Shown here in pieces: positions 36,572-45,506 of a stretch of DNA of 48,051 nt. Location of the stretch: contig NZ_JAVBXS010000048.1 in the NCBI RefSeq assembly GCF_030824435.1, positions 1-48,051 on the forward strand, read 5' to 3'. The stretch comes from Rheinheimera sp. (GTDB lineage: Bacteria; Pseudomonadota; Gammaproteobacteria; Enterobacterales; Alteromonadaceae). The translations under genes were made by a program, and so were the position numbers. Under the pieces are notes generated by a model. The model had not been told where the DNA came from. It made no database searches and was given only the letters and a program-made list of their open reading frames with translations. Position 1 is the first letter of the stretch. Each line of letters opens with the position of its first letter.

Positions 36572-37443
36572 TAACTTTCTTCCATAAATTTATGATTGGC
36601 AGCAATCATGTCACGAATTTCAGTGACATAAGATTCACCGCGCTCTGAATAACGAATTAAACCCTGCGCCAGCTTCTGACCTGTCAATTTGCCGTCTTCT
36701 TTGCGCAATTGAGCGCGAATAGCACGTAAGTCGTCATACACATAAAAAGTGTTCAGGTTATAAAAATAGGCATTCACGCTGGCGGCTATATCTTTAAACA
36801 TCGCCACTTCATGATATTTGCCGGCTGGACGTTTCGAAGGAACAAAACCACAACCTGCTTTAAAACACCATTGGCCAAAAAAATTAAAACCATCAGTGGC
36901 AAAACGGCTGGAGCCCCAACCTGATTCTTTCGCCGCCTGTGTTAACACCAGACTACTTGGGATCACATCTACCCGGCTTAACAGGTCGCTTAAACCCGTA
37001 TCATCAGCTTCCGGATAATCCACCTTAAACTCATCAAACAAGCTGTAAATAAAGGCATACTCTTCCAAAGTAAGCTCTTGTTTTTTAGCGCGTTTTTGTT
37101 GTAACTCAAGGATCTGACCACGCAGTTTTAACAAACGGCCGTTTTCACGTTCGATAAAAGGTTCCAGATATTCAAAAAAGGCTTTTTTGCGTTTGGCAGT
37201 ATCTTTAATGGCTGCAAAATCCGGCACTGCTTTTAATGCAGGCATATGCTGCGGATAAGTCAGCCGGGCCAATAGCTTTTTTTGATCAGCACTGTCCAGC
37301 GCCGAAATCCGGCTTGGCATTTGCCAGATGGCCAGCTCCTGAGCATCCGCCAAAGGATCGGAGCGTAAAAACGGATAGGCAGCTGCGAAGATCACAGCAA
37401 TAGCGGCACAAGTTTGCGCCGTTGTTTTCAGCCATAGTTTCAT
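36571..37443 (-). CDS. Bax-like glucosaminidase-domain protein
   Basis: This is a peptidoglycan N-acetylglucosaminidase-type protein anchored by an N-terminal membrane segment. From the ATG at 37443 it has 290 residues. A hydrophobic stretch (about 9-26) is followed by a helical linker with a coiled-coil-like part (RLLKLRGQILELQQKRAKK), then the domain with VIPSSLVLTQAAKESGWGSS holding the catalytic Glu, and FNFFGQWCFKAGCGFVP. This matches E. coli Bax. A signal-anchor means the domain faces the periplasm. It is the first gene of an overlapping three-gene unit. Confidence 0.88.
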   Translation of the reverse strand: MKLWLKTTAQTCAAIAVIFAAAYPFLRSDPLADAQELAIWQMPSRISALDSADQKKLLARLTYPQHMPALKAVPDFAAIKDTAKRKKAFFEYLEPFIERENGRLLKLRGQILELQQKRAKKQELTLEEYAFIYSLFDEFKVDYPEADDTGLSDLLSRVDVIPSSLVLTQAAKESGWGSSRFATDGFNFFGQWCFKAGCGFVPSKRPAGKYHEVAMFKDIAASVNAYFYNLNTFYVYDDLRAIRAQLRKEDGKLTGQKLAQGLIRYSERGESYVTEIRDMIAANHKFMEES

Positions 37444-37691
37444 AACCAACTTACCTCTGTGCAAAATGCGCTGACGTGATGAGCCACAAACCAACATCAA
37501 TACAAATTTGCTTACTTCATTTATTGCAGGTTGGTCATTTTAACCACTATGCCCAGCTTTTTCGACCAAAACATAGTGTTAAGTACAAAATGTTCTAAGC
37601 AATATATTTTAAATCATTGATTAAAAACAAAATTAATTATGGCCTGTTTTATGCTAACCCTTAAGCAAATTACCCTCAAGGAGCAAATAAC

Positions 37692-38309
37692 ATGAAAAAA
37701 GTATTAGTTTTAACCCTGATTGCCGGTCTGAGCTGTGTTTCTGCATCCGCTACCGCGAAACAACTTTCAGCACAATTTCCATCCGCCGAGCTCACCCATC
37801 TTGAAGTACAAAATGGCGTTGGCGAAGTGAAAATTGTACAGAGCAACGATGCCACTATCAGTGTTGAAGTGAAGGTAAAACCGGCCAAAAAATGGTTGTT
37901 TAAAGAAGCAGATGCCGACTCGGCCACACTTGAGTCTTCGCTGAAGGCCGGCCGTTTGACAGTATCAGTGCCGATGGATGACACAGAACAAGAATGGCTG
38001 GTGAAAATTCCCAAAGGCATGGCACTCGATTTACAACTGGGTGTTGGCGAAATTGACATTCAGGCAGAGCCTGCGGACATCAGTGCCGAAATTGGTGTTG
38101 GGTCTTTTGCAGCCGAAGTGTTATTAAGCAACTACAAAGATGTGGAAATGAGTGCCGGTGTGGGTGAAGTCAGCGTCAAAACCACAGAAAATGTAAAAGA
38201 AAACAGTCACTTGGTCGGTGGCGATATTCATTTCCGCGGTCATGGTTCAGCCAATATATCCGTTGAAGTGGGTGTAGGTGATGCTGTAGTTCGCGACAGC
38301 GCGCGCTAA
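37692..38309 (+). CDS. Secreted DUF4097-like beta-repeat protein
   Basis: The protein has 205 residues, a clear Sec signal peptide (VLVLTLIAGLSCVSASATAK) and a strong AAGGAG ribosome site. The body is built from short beta repeats with a recurrent GVG step: NGVGEVKIV, LGVGEIDIQ, IGVGSFAAEV, AGVGEVSVK and VGVGDAVV. This is the style of DUF4097/DUF2807 putative adhesin domains that form right-handed beta-solenoids. No lipobox, anchor or catalytic motif is seen, so the location is probably periplasmic. It stands alone and ends near a two-way terminator. The role is unknown. Confidence 0.65.
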   Translation: MKKVLVLTLIAGLSCVSASATAKQLSAQFPSAELTHLEVQNGVGEVKIVQSNDATISVEVKVKPAKKWLFKEADADSATLESSLKAGRLTVSVPMDDTEQEWLVKIPKGMALDLQLGVGEIDIQAEPADISAEIGVGSFAAEVLLSNYKDVEMSAGVGEVSVKTTENVKENSHLVGGDIHFRGHGSANISVEVGVGDAVVRDSAR

Positions 38310-38395
38310 ACGGCTCTTTTATCTGGATATACATCAGGCGCAGTTCATCAAGCGGATGTTTACCGATAAAAAACAGACTGCAACCATTTGCAGCC

Positions 38396-38428
38396 AAAAA
38401 AACCACCTCAGACTGAGGTGGTTTTTTT
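38396..38428. terminator. Bidirectional terminator
   Basis: AAAAAAACCACCTCAG pairs with its complement around a minimal loop, with seven T on either strand. It separates the beta-repeat gene from the convergent LRAT-like gene, whose stop codon touches its edge. Confidence 0.9.
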
Positions 38429-38843
38429 ATTGGTTGATATCAACCTGCTGCCACAACACTTCACTACGCCAGAAGTGGCTTAATTCGGTTTTTAAATCAA
38501 AAAAGCTGGTGATGGGTAAAGAGCGGCCACTGACACAAGCCTGGGTAAAACGATGACAGTTGTTGGTTAATAAATCATATCGCTGATAGGTAAATATCTG
38601 ACTGATTGCCCGTTCTGCACATTCGTGGCTGGTTATCACTTTTCCTGCCCTGTTGCAGGCTGCAAGCAAATGGTTGCCACTTCTGTTATCAAAAAAGCGG
38701 TTTATTGACACTGAACGCACTAAACCTGTGCCCTGCAGCTCAACAATTTCACCTTCGCCGATATAAATACCTGTGTGTTCAAACAGATGAAAAATCTCGC
38801 AAACAACAACAGCACCTGGCGGAACCTGAGATAATTTCAGCAT
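38427..38843 (-). CDS. LRAT/NlpC-P60-like protein
   Basis: The product is 138 residues with no signal peptide. FEHTGIYIGEGEIVEL (His at 23) and LLTNNCHRFTQAC (Cys at 96) are the two catalytic-type motifs of the permuted papain-like LRAT group (lecithin:retinol acyltransferase, H-REV107). In that group the order is His first and Cys later, within N-C-E/H. Known members transfer acyl groups from lipids or cut amide bonds; the bacterial substrate here is unknown. It is convergent with the beta-repeat gene and divergent from alaA. The family call is from motif layout only. Confidence 0.7.
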   Translation of the reverse strand: MLKLSQVPPGAVVVCEIFHLFEHTGIYIGEGEIVELQGTGLVRSVSINRFFDNRSGNHLLAACNRAGKVITSHECAERAISQIFTYQRYDLLTNNCHRFTQACVSGRSLPITSFFDLKTELSHFWRSEVLWQQVDINQ

Positions 38844-38988
38844 AACTCATTTTTTTTCCGGGAATTTGGCTCAGTATGATTGCAAAAGACCTGTGGCTGT
38901 GTAAAAAGGTGTAAGTAAATTTAAATCGTCAAGATGTCCGGATGGATGTCTGAATTCAACAAAATGCGGAGGCAGTAAGGTAAGCGGT

Positions 38989-40206
38989 ATGAAACCAATT
39001 GAGCGTTCGAAAAAATTAGATGGTGTGTGTTATGACATTCGTGGCCCCGTTGCGCGCGAAGCAAAAAAGATGGAAGAAGAAGGCCATCGTATTTTAAAAC
39101 TCAATATTGGTAATCCCGCCCCTTTTGGTTTTGAAGCGCCGGATGAAATTCTGAAACACGTGATTCATAACCTGCCAACAGCCCAGGGTTATACTGACTC
39201 ACAAGGTATTTATCCGGCCCGGGTTGCTGTGGCGCAATATTACCAAAGCCGTGGCATTTTAGGCGCCGACGCTGATGATGTGTATATTGGCAATGGTGTG
39301 TCTGAGCTGATTTTAATGTCGTTACAGGCGCTTTTAGATAACGGCGACGAAGTACTGATTCCATCACCCGATTACCCGCTCTGGACAGCAGCTGTGAATC
39401 TCGCCGGTGGCAAGGCGGTACATTACCGCTGTGATGAAACGGCTGACTGGTATCCGGATACTGCTGATATTCGCAGCAAAATTAACAGCCGCACCAAAGC
39501 CTTAGTATTAATAAACCCAAACAACCCAACAGGTGCTGTGTACAACAAAGCCATGTTGCTGGATTTATTAGCCATTGCCCGTGAACACAACCTGGTGGTG
39601 CTCAGTGATGAAATTTACGACAAAATTTTATATGACGGCGCCGAACATATAGCAACTGCGTCGCTGGCCGATGATTTAGTGCTGCTGACTTTTGGTGGTT
39701 TATCAAAAAACTACCGTATTGCCGGTTTCCGGGTCGGCTGGTTGTTTATCTCGGGCGCTAAACAAGCGGCGCGGCATTATATTGAAGGCCTGAATATTCT
39801 GGCGTCGATGCGGCTTTGTGCCAATGTGCCTTGCCAGCATGCAGTACAAACCGCACTGGGTGGTTATCAGAGCATTAACGAGCTGATTATTCCGGGTGGC
39901 CGTTTGTATGACCAGATGGATTTGGCTTATAAGCTCATTAACGATATTGACGGTTTAAGTTGTGTGCGGCCCAAAGGAGCCATGTATTTATTCCCGAAAA
40001 TTGACCGGAAAAAATTCCCCATCAAAGACGACGAGCTTTTTGTGCTGGATTTTTTGCGTCAGCACAAAGTGTTACTGGTGCATGGCCGTGCTTTTAACTG
40101 GCCTGAGCCGGACCATTTCCGCGTGGTGTTTTTACCGCATAAAGAACAGCTGGAAATGGCGCTTGGCAAACTGGCGCAGTTTTTACCTGGTTATCGCCAG
40201 CAATAA
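38989..40206 (+). CDS. alaA: Alanine aminotransferase AlaA (class I PLP)
   Basis: AlaA makes alanine from pyruvate and glutamate. It has 405 residues, the E. coli AlaA length. Signatures are [15 protein letters not shown] at the start, [37 protein letters not shown], and the PLP lysine in [18 protein letters not shown]. The yfbR gene starts 11 bases after its stop, the same pairing as E. coli yfbQ-yfbR in a different order. An AAGGTAAG stretch lies upstream of the start. Confidence 0.95.
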   Translation: MKPIERSKKLDGVCYDIRGPVAREAKKMEEEGHRILKLNIGNPAPFGFEAPDEILKHVIHNLPTAQGYTDSQGIYPARVAVAQYYQSRGILGADADDVYIGNGVSELILMSLQALLDNGDEVLIPSPDYPLWTAAVNLAGGKAVHYRCDETADWYPDTADIRSKINSRTKALVLINPNNPTGAVYNKAMLLDLLAIAREHNLVVLSDEIYDKILYDGAEHIATASLADDLVLLTFGGLSKNYRIAGFRVGWLFISGAKQAARHYIEGLNILASMRLCANVPCQHAVQTALGGYQSINELIIPGGRLYDQMDLAYKLINDIDGLSCVRPKGAMYLFPKIDRKKFPIKDDELFVLDFLRQHKVLLVHGRAFNWPEPDHFRVVFLPHKEQLEMALGKLAQFLPGYRQQ

Positions 40207-40217
40207 CGGATCAATCT

Positions 40218-40820
40218 ATGAGCCAACAGAGCCACTTTTTTGCTCATCTGTTCAGGATGAAACTGATTAACCGCTGGCCGTTAATGCGCAACGTCAATAT
40301 CGAAAACGTGGCAGAGCACAGCCATCAGGTAGCGATGGTGGCGCATATGCTGGCGGTGATTGGTCAGCAACTTTTTAAAGGCGCCATTAACCCGGAGCGG
40401 GTGGCGACTCTGGCGTTATTTCATGACGCCAGCGAAGTGATCACCGGTGATTTACCCACACCGGTGAAATACTTTAATCCGCAAATTGCGGTGGAATACA
40501 AAAAGATTGAAGCTATTGCCGAGCAAAAACTGCTGTCAATGTTACCGCCTGAATTACAAGCTGTTTATCAGCCTTTGTTGTTGTCGGTGCAGTATAACGA
40601 AGCAGAAAAACGGCTGGTAAAAGCTGCTGATCACCTTTGTGCTTATTTAAAGGCGATTGAAGAAATTTCGGCCGGTAATCATGAATTTACCATCGCCAAA
40701 AGAAGGCTGGAGAAAATGCTGCAAAGTTATCCTGAGCCTGAAGTGCAATATTTCCTGCATACTTTTGCCGCTAGTTTTTCACTGACGCTGGATGAAATCA
40801 GTCTGGACGATCCGCTTTAA
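40218..40820 (+). CDS. yfbR: 5'-deoxynucleotidase YfbR
   Basis: YfbR removes phosphate from deoxynucleoside 5'-monophosphates. The 200-residue product has the HD-domain metal ligands: H34 in [16 protein letters not shown]69-D70 in [20 protein letters not shown] and the later Asp in [22 protein letters not shown] is specific for the YfbR group. It is probably co-transcribed with alaA and ends at a hairpin terminator. Confidence 0.94.
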   Translation: MSQQSHFFAHLFRMKLINRWPLMRNVNIENVAEHSHQVAMVAHMLAVIGQQLFKGAINPERVATLALFHDASEVITGDLPTPVKYFNPQIAVEYKKIEAIAEQKLLSMLPPELQAVYQPLLLSVQYNEAEKRLVKAADHLCAYLKAIEEISAGNHEFTIAKRRLEKMLQSYPEPEVQYFLHTFAASFSLTLDEISLDDPL

Positions 40821-40825
40821 ATACC

Positions 40826-40852
40826 AAGCGGCTGATCACAGCCGCTTTATTC
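40826..40852 (+). terminator. Terminator after yfbR
   Basis: An 8-bp stem (AAGCGGCT / AGCCGCTT) with a 6-base loop is followed by TATTCTTAT. It begins six bases past the yfbR stop. Confidence 0.7.
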
Positions 40853-40912
40853 TTATCCACTGAACACTTCCATCAAATTTTTCATGCAAAACAGATAGAT
40901 GCAACTATGGGT

Positions 40913-41893
40913 TTAATGCCCATGCTGTTTATGCCCGCCGTGTGAGCAATGGTCATGGTCATGGTCATGGTCATGGTCATGGTCATGGTCATGCAAAGAG
41001 CTTGTGCTGCTTTTATTGTCACGGCAAGCTTCATCGGCTGTTTCAAATTCAACTGTGGTATGCGAAAGCAGATAAGGTGCCAACAGTTGCCTGACTTCAG
41101 ATTTATAATAAGGCAGCTCGCGGCCATCAGCCTGGGCTTTAAGCACCAGATGCACAGTCAACACGTGCTGCTCACCATCCAGCGACCACAAATGCAAATG
41201 ATGACAATCAGCCACAAAAGGCAAAGCCTGTAGTTTTTCTGCAAGCTCAGCGGCAAGCTCTGGGCTTGGGCTCACCTGCAAAAATAACTGCAAAGTTTTA
41301 CGCAAATTACGCCAGACATTCAGCAGAATAAAACAGGTAAAACCAATACTTAACACAGGGTCAATCCAGGCCCAGCCGGTCAGATACAACAAAATACTGC
41401 CAACAAGCACAGCTGCCCAGCCTAAAACGTCTTCCAATAAATGCCAGCTCAGTACCTGCTCGTTTTGGGTTTTACCAAGACGCAGCTTATAAACAGCAGT
41501 GCCATTCACCAAAACACCAAGTACAGCCAAAGCTATCATGCCTTCAGCCATCGGCAATTGTGGTTGCCACAATCTTGGAATAGCTTCAGATAAAATCCAT
41601 ACCGAACCCAGCACCAGAATAACGCTGTTCACCAAAGCACTTAATAAAGACCAGCGCCGGTAACCGTAGCTATAACGCACATTGGCTTCCCGGTTTGCCA
41701 CCTTGCTGGCCACCCAGGCAAAACCAATTGCCAGACAGTCACCTAAATCGTGCATTGCGTCGGCCATAATGGCTACGCTGTTGGTGAGATACCCGCCGAC
41801 AAATTCAATCAGCGTAAAACAAAAATTCAGCCAGAAAGCGACGGCAATATTGCTGCTTTCGCCTTGATGATGGTGGTGATGATCGTGTGGCAT
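40913..41893 (-). CDS. Cation diffusion facilitator (zinc/cobalt-type exporter)
   Basis: CDF proteins export zinc or related ions in exchange for protons across the inner membrane. The product is 326 residues with six membrane segments. Transport-site residues are visible in MADAMHDLGDCLAIG (helix 2) and WHLLEDVLGWAAVLVG (helix 5). A cytoplasmic domain follows with DCHHLHLWSLDGEQHVLTVH. The N-terminus is His-rich (MPHDHHHHHQGE), and the C-terminus ends in alternating His-Asp then CSHGGHKQHGH. The alternating tail is encoded by a 6-bp microsatellite. CzcD/ZitB-type is most likely; the exact metal cannot be told. Confidence 0.92.
   Translation of the reverse strand: MPHDHHHHHQGESSNIAVAFWLNFCFTLIEFVGGYLTNSVAIMADAMHDLGDCLAIGFAWVASKVANREANVRYSYGYRRWSLLSALVNSVILVLGSVWILSEAIPRLWQPQLPMAEGMIALAVLGVLVNGTAVYKLRLGKTQNEQVLSWHLLEDVLGWAAVLVGSILLYLTGWAWIDPVLSIGFTCFILLNVWRNLRKTLQLFLQVSPSPELAAELAEKLQALPFVADCHHLHLWSLDGEQHVLTVHLVLKAQADGRELPYYKSEVRQLLAPYLLSHTTVEFETADEACRDNKSSTSSLHDHDHDHDHDHDHDHCSHGGHKQHGH
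40951..40992. repeat. GGTCAT microsatellite, seven units, within the CDF gene
   Basis: Seven perfect GGTCAT units on the plus strand read as His-Asp pairs on the coding (minus) strand. The 6-base unit keeps the frame, so slippage would only change the length of the metal-binding tail. Confidence 0.95.
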
Positions 41894-42080
41894 CTGCTTA
41901 GCCTGGATAGAAAAACTTACTTTAACTTAACCAGTTAGCAGTAAAGCTGCAAGTCAGAGCAACGCTTGCCGGAGATTTTGCTGCCCAAACCAGCAATCAG
42001 GCCTACATCACACTGAAAATGTTGCACCGGATGACAGAGCGCTATAGGCTGACGACTTTGTTTAGTTGCCGGAGTTTGTT

Positions 42081-43190
42081 GTGCCGCAGTTGCCTTTCAT
42101 TTTGTTTGCCAGCCTGATAAGTGTCACTGCCCTGGCCTCGCCACGTTTTGTCGTACAAACACCTGATTTTACCCAGGGCACCTGGCCCGATCACAGCCAG
42201 GATTTATGTTTTGTTGCCGACGAAACGCTGAAGTACCTCAATAAAGGCCAAAGTTATGACCCTGCCGCTATTCACGGTGGCAAAATTGCGGGCGCGAGTT
42301 TTGACCTCAACAGAATAAAAAGCACCTTGCAGTTTTTATGTACTGTCAGCCAACAAGATAAAGCGGCCGGCCGCAAATCACGGCTGACCGATCCGGCTTT
42401 TATGCAACAAGAATTTGAATTTGTGCGCTGGTACCCCGACACCAAAGCGGCGGCCAAAGTTGCCAAAGACAAACCGCTGTTATTAAAACTGCCGGCAGAT
42501 AAGCTGCTGCAAACCAAATATTATGTGCGTATTGCTGATGGCCAGACGGCAAAATCGGCCAGCCACCCGCAAGCACTGTATGGTTTGCCTTTTGATGAAG
42601 CCCATTTAAATCTCGAAGATGCCGACAAACTGGGCAAAAGAATCACCCGTTTTCAGCTGGGTAAACAAGACATTGTCGCAGGTGCGCTGGAGCAAAAACC
42701 TTTAAAAGCACCGGCTTTGGTCTGGCTCAGCAGAGAGGACTTAGAAGGTGCGTTATTACAGGGTACAGCTGTAATCCCAAAACCAGATGGCAGTTACCGT
42801 TATTTAAACGTACATCGCAGTAATGGCATTCCTTACAACAGATTGCTCAAACCAGAACAACAGCAGCGTTATTGGTATTTTAAAGACGTGAAAAGTGTGT
42901 TGGGTTATGGCAAAGACGCCGACTATAAAATTCCAATTGCACCGCAAGTGACTGTTGCAGGTGATATTGTCAATCTGGGTCTTGGTAAGCTAATCTTGCT
43001 GGCGACGCCAGAGCGCGGCACTATCCATTATCGGTTAACTGTGCTGGCTGATACCGGCGGCGCTTTTGCCAATAACCAGTTTCAACTGGATTGGCTTAGC
43101 GGTTATTACCGCGACTGGGACCATTATTATCAGGACAACAAACACCGTGGCGACTATAGCCAGGTCTGGTTGCTGCTGAAAAAACAATAA
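42081..43190 (+). CDS. MltA-like 3D-domain protein, periplasmic
   Basis: The best start is GTG at 42081, six bases after GGAG; a TTG at 42066 is less likely. It gives 369 residues with a signal peptide ending around ALAS. The middle part (LLQGTAVIPKPDGSYR...SNGIPYNRLL) parallels the MltA stretch that binds glycan. The end (LTVLADTGGAF...FQLDWLSGYY...QVWLLLKK) parallels the MltA 3D domain, with the Asp of DxGGA retained; this Asp is, as I recall, catalytic in MltA. It is therefore probably a divergent lytic transglycosylase of peptidoglycan. It has no lipobox, unlike E. coli MltA. An SLT-like gene follows. Confidence 0.7.
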   Translation: MPQLPFILFASLISVTALASPRFVVQTPDFTQGTWPDHSQDLCFVADETLKYLNKGQSYDPAAIHGGKIAGASFDLNRIKSTLQFLCTVSQQDKAAGRKSRLTDPAFMQQEFEFVRWYPDTKAAAKVAKDKPLLLKLPADKLLQTKYYVRIADGQTAKSASHPQALYGLPFDEAHLNLEDADKLGKRITRFQLGKQDIVAGALEQKPLKAPALVWLSREDLEGALLQGTAVIPKPDGSYRYLNVHRSNGIPYNRLLKPEQQQRYWYFKDVKSVLGYGKDADYKIPIAPQVTVAGDIVNLGLGKLILLATPERGTIHYRLTVLADTGGAFANNQFQLDWLSGYYRDWDHYYQDNKHRGDYSQVWLLLKKQ

Positions 43191-43216
43191 TAAAGTGGAA
43201 AGGATGTACATTCAGC

Positions 43217-43819
43217 ATGAGACTTTGGTGTGTTCTGTTGGCATTATTCAATACATCTTGCCTGGCAAGTATTGACTATGCAGCCTGGTCAGGAAGTAAC
43301 AAAGATGGTAGCTGGACCAGAACTGCCGAATCTGCTGTGGCAAATTCTTTATTAGTAGAGATGGTGCCCAAAGACGTCCAGTACTTTTGTCCGGCTTATC
43401 CCCTGCTTGCCAAGTCCGAACGTCGTAAATTCTGGGTCGGTCTGTTATCTGCCATGGCAAAACCTGAAAGTAATTTTAAGCCCCATCGTTTTTATCGCGA
43501 AAAATTCCGTGACCGCAAAGGTCAGGCTGTTGTGTCCCGTGGTTTATTGCAAATCTCTATTGAAAGTGCCAACCAAAAACGTTACGGCTGCGCTATCACT
43601 GATGCGGTTAAATTGCATGATCCGGCGATAAACTTACGGTGTGGTGTAAAAATCATGTCCAAATGGGTGGCCACAGACGGCATTATCGCCAAGGACCACA
43701 AAGCACGCAGCTATAAAGGAGCCAGCAGATACTGGTCAACGTTAAGACCTCAGCATGGCCATTTACGCACTATTGCAGACTTCACCCGAGGTCTGGCTTT
43801 TTGCCGGCAAAACAATTAA
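43217..43819 (+). CDS. SLT-type lytic transglycosylase-like protein
   Basis: The product is 200 residues with a short signal peptide (WCVLLALFNTSCLAS). The domain contains SAMAKPESNFKPHRF, with E84 in the position of the catalytic glutamate, then SRGLLQISIESAN, RYGC, DPAINLRCGVKIMSKW and a C-terminal FTRGLAFC. This is the lysozyme-like SLT fold with two added cysteine pairs likely to form disulfides. It lies 26 bases after the MltA-like gene, so both wall enzymes may be made together. A lysine precedes the catalytic Glu by two positions, as found in some members. Confidence 0.82.
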   Translation: MRLWCVLLALFNTSCLASIDYAAWSGSNKDGSWTRTAESAVANSLLVEMVPKDVQYFCPAYPLLAKSERRKFWVGLLSAMAKPESNFKPHRFYREKFRDRKGQAVVSRGLLQISIESANQKRYGCAITDAVKLHDPAINLRCGVKIMSKWVATDGIIAKDHKARSYKGASRYWSTLRPQHGHLRTIADFTRGLAFCRQNN

Positions 43820-43973
43820 TAAATAACAAAGTTAATGTAGCTAATTCACTGTTTAATTTGTAAATTAATAATCTGCGGCTAGCATTAGTTGCTATAGGGA
43901 ACCATGTTACATTCTGTTGTTATTGCAACTCGCCAAGCGACACAGTTGCACTTTTACAAGGTAGCAAGAGCGT

Positions 43974-45506
43974 ATGGATGACCGCGGTCGCATGATCAGA
44001 TTAAAGCTGACCGGCAAGTTAATGGTGGTCATGGCTGCTATTCTGATCTTTTGTCAGTTGTTACTCTCAGCTACACATTTGTATCAAAGTAATCAGCAGC
44101 TTAACCAACAGCACAAAGCAAGATTGGATGCTACGATCAAAACGCTGGCCCAGAGCATCGCCATAGATGTGTGGAATTTTAATCCGGGTTCACTTGAAGT
44201 GCTGGTCGGCCCTCACCTGACAGATCCTGGCATCAGAAAAATTGAAATCAGAGATGGTGCTGATAACAGCCTTGAATTACCAAATCAAACATTACGCAGC
44301 AACAATCAGAATGATGCAGTGCTGGAAAAAGCGATAGAGCTGACTCTCGGCGGCCAGCAAACCAGTGTTGGACAACTCAAACTTTATAGCAGCACCGATT
44401 ATATTGCTGACGAGCTGAAACAAATTATGCTGCGTCAGACCGGTGAAATGGTGTTATTAATTCTGATCCTGGCCGCGGGCTTGTCGCTGGCACTGTCAAA
44501 ACTGGTACTACAGCCGCTGCGAAAATTAAATGCGGCTTTAACTGCAGCAGTGAATAGTCAGGATGGCATAGTACAGAACCCACTGCTTGGTCTCGAAGAT
44601 GAGTTTGAAGAAGTTGCGGTCAGTATTGCCGGTTTATCAGGCCGCTTGTCTGGCGATATCAAAACTATCTCTCAGGCCAAAGCCGATCTACAACAAGAAA
44701 AAGAACGCACCGAACAGGCTCTGAATCATCTGAAACAAACCCAGGATGCGTTGTTGCAGTCGGAAAAACAAGCATCACTTGGCTCTCTGGTTGCAGGGGT
44801 GGCGCATGAAGTGAATACGCCGCTTGGGGTGGTAATCACCAGTATTACCTGCATTCATGACATGGTTCAGCAACTGCTGAATGATACTGAAGCGGGCAGC
44901 CTGACTAAACCGCAACTGGTCGGTCAGTTAGATAAACTAAATGAAGCCACACACCTTATTATCAGCAATACCAGTAGAGCATCGCAATTAATTAACAATT
45001 TCAAACTATTATCACAAGAACAACATGGCGAAGCACAACGCTGGTTTAATTTGTCCAATTACATTCTGGACGTCGTTGCCAGCATGCAGGATCAATTGAC
45101 CGAACATCAGATCAAACTGCAGTTACAGATAGAACCTGACATTATCCTGTCCAGTATGCCTGGGCTTTATGCACAACTGGTCAGTTCTTTATTATCCAAT
45201 GTGATGGAACACGCTTTTCCGCAGGGTCAGGGCGGGAACTGCCTGCTACGCCTGGCACTGCACCAAAATGAAGTTTGCTTAAGTTGTAGTGATCAAGGTA
45301 TGGGTATTGCGGCTGAGTTACAAAAACGGGTTTTTGACCCTTTTTATACCACCAAACTCGGCGTCGGCAGCAGTGGTCTGGGCATGGCGATCGCCTATCG
45401 GATTGTTAAATTTAATCTGCAAGGTGATATTCAGGTGCACAGTGTTGAACAACAAGGAACAACTTTTGATATCAGGATCCCCTATCATGCTGCGCAACTT
45501 GACTAG
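43974..45506 (+). CDS. Sensor histidine kinase, membrane bound
   Basis: The product has 510 residues. Two membrane helices (about 15-33 and 159-178) enclose a periplasmic sensor domain of ~125 residues. A HAMP-like linker and a coiled coil (230-265) follow. The phospho-acceptor is H278 in VAHEVNTPLGV. The ATPase domain shows the N box LLSNVMEHAF, G1 SDQGMGIA, F box FDPFYTTK and G2 GSSGLGMAIAY. No response regulator gene is next to it. The porin-like gene starts inside its last 20 bases, so a linked function with the next two genes is likely. A start at the ATG at 43992 is also possible. Confidence 0.9.
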   Translation: MDDRGRMIRLKLTGKLMVVMAAILIFCQLLLSATHLYQSNQQLNQQHKARLDATIKTLAQSIAIDVWNFNPGSLEVLVGPHLTDPGIRKIEIRDGADNSLELPNQTLRSNNQNDAVLEKAIELTLGGQQTSVGQLKLYSSTDYIADELKQIMLRQTGEMVLLILILAAGLSLALSKLVLQPLRKLNAALTAAVNSQDGIVQNPLLGLEDEFEEVAVSIAGLSGRLSGDIKTISQAKADLQQEKERTEQALNHLKQTQDALLQSEKQASLGSLVAGVAHEVNTPLGVVITSITCIHDMVQQLLNDTEAGSLTKPQLVGQLDKLNEATHLIISNTSRASQLINNFKLLSQEQHGEAQRWFNLSNYILDVVASMQDQLTEHQIKLQLQIEPDIILSSMPGLYAQLVSSLLSNVMEHAFPQGQGGNCLLRLALHQNEVCLSCSDQGMGIAAELQKRVFDPFYTTKLGVGSSGLGMAIAYRIVKFNLQGDIQVHSVEQQGTTFDIRIPYHAAQLD

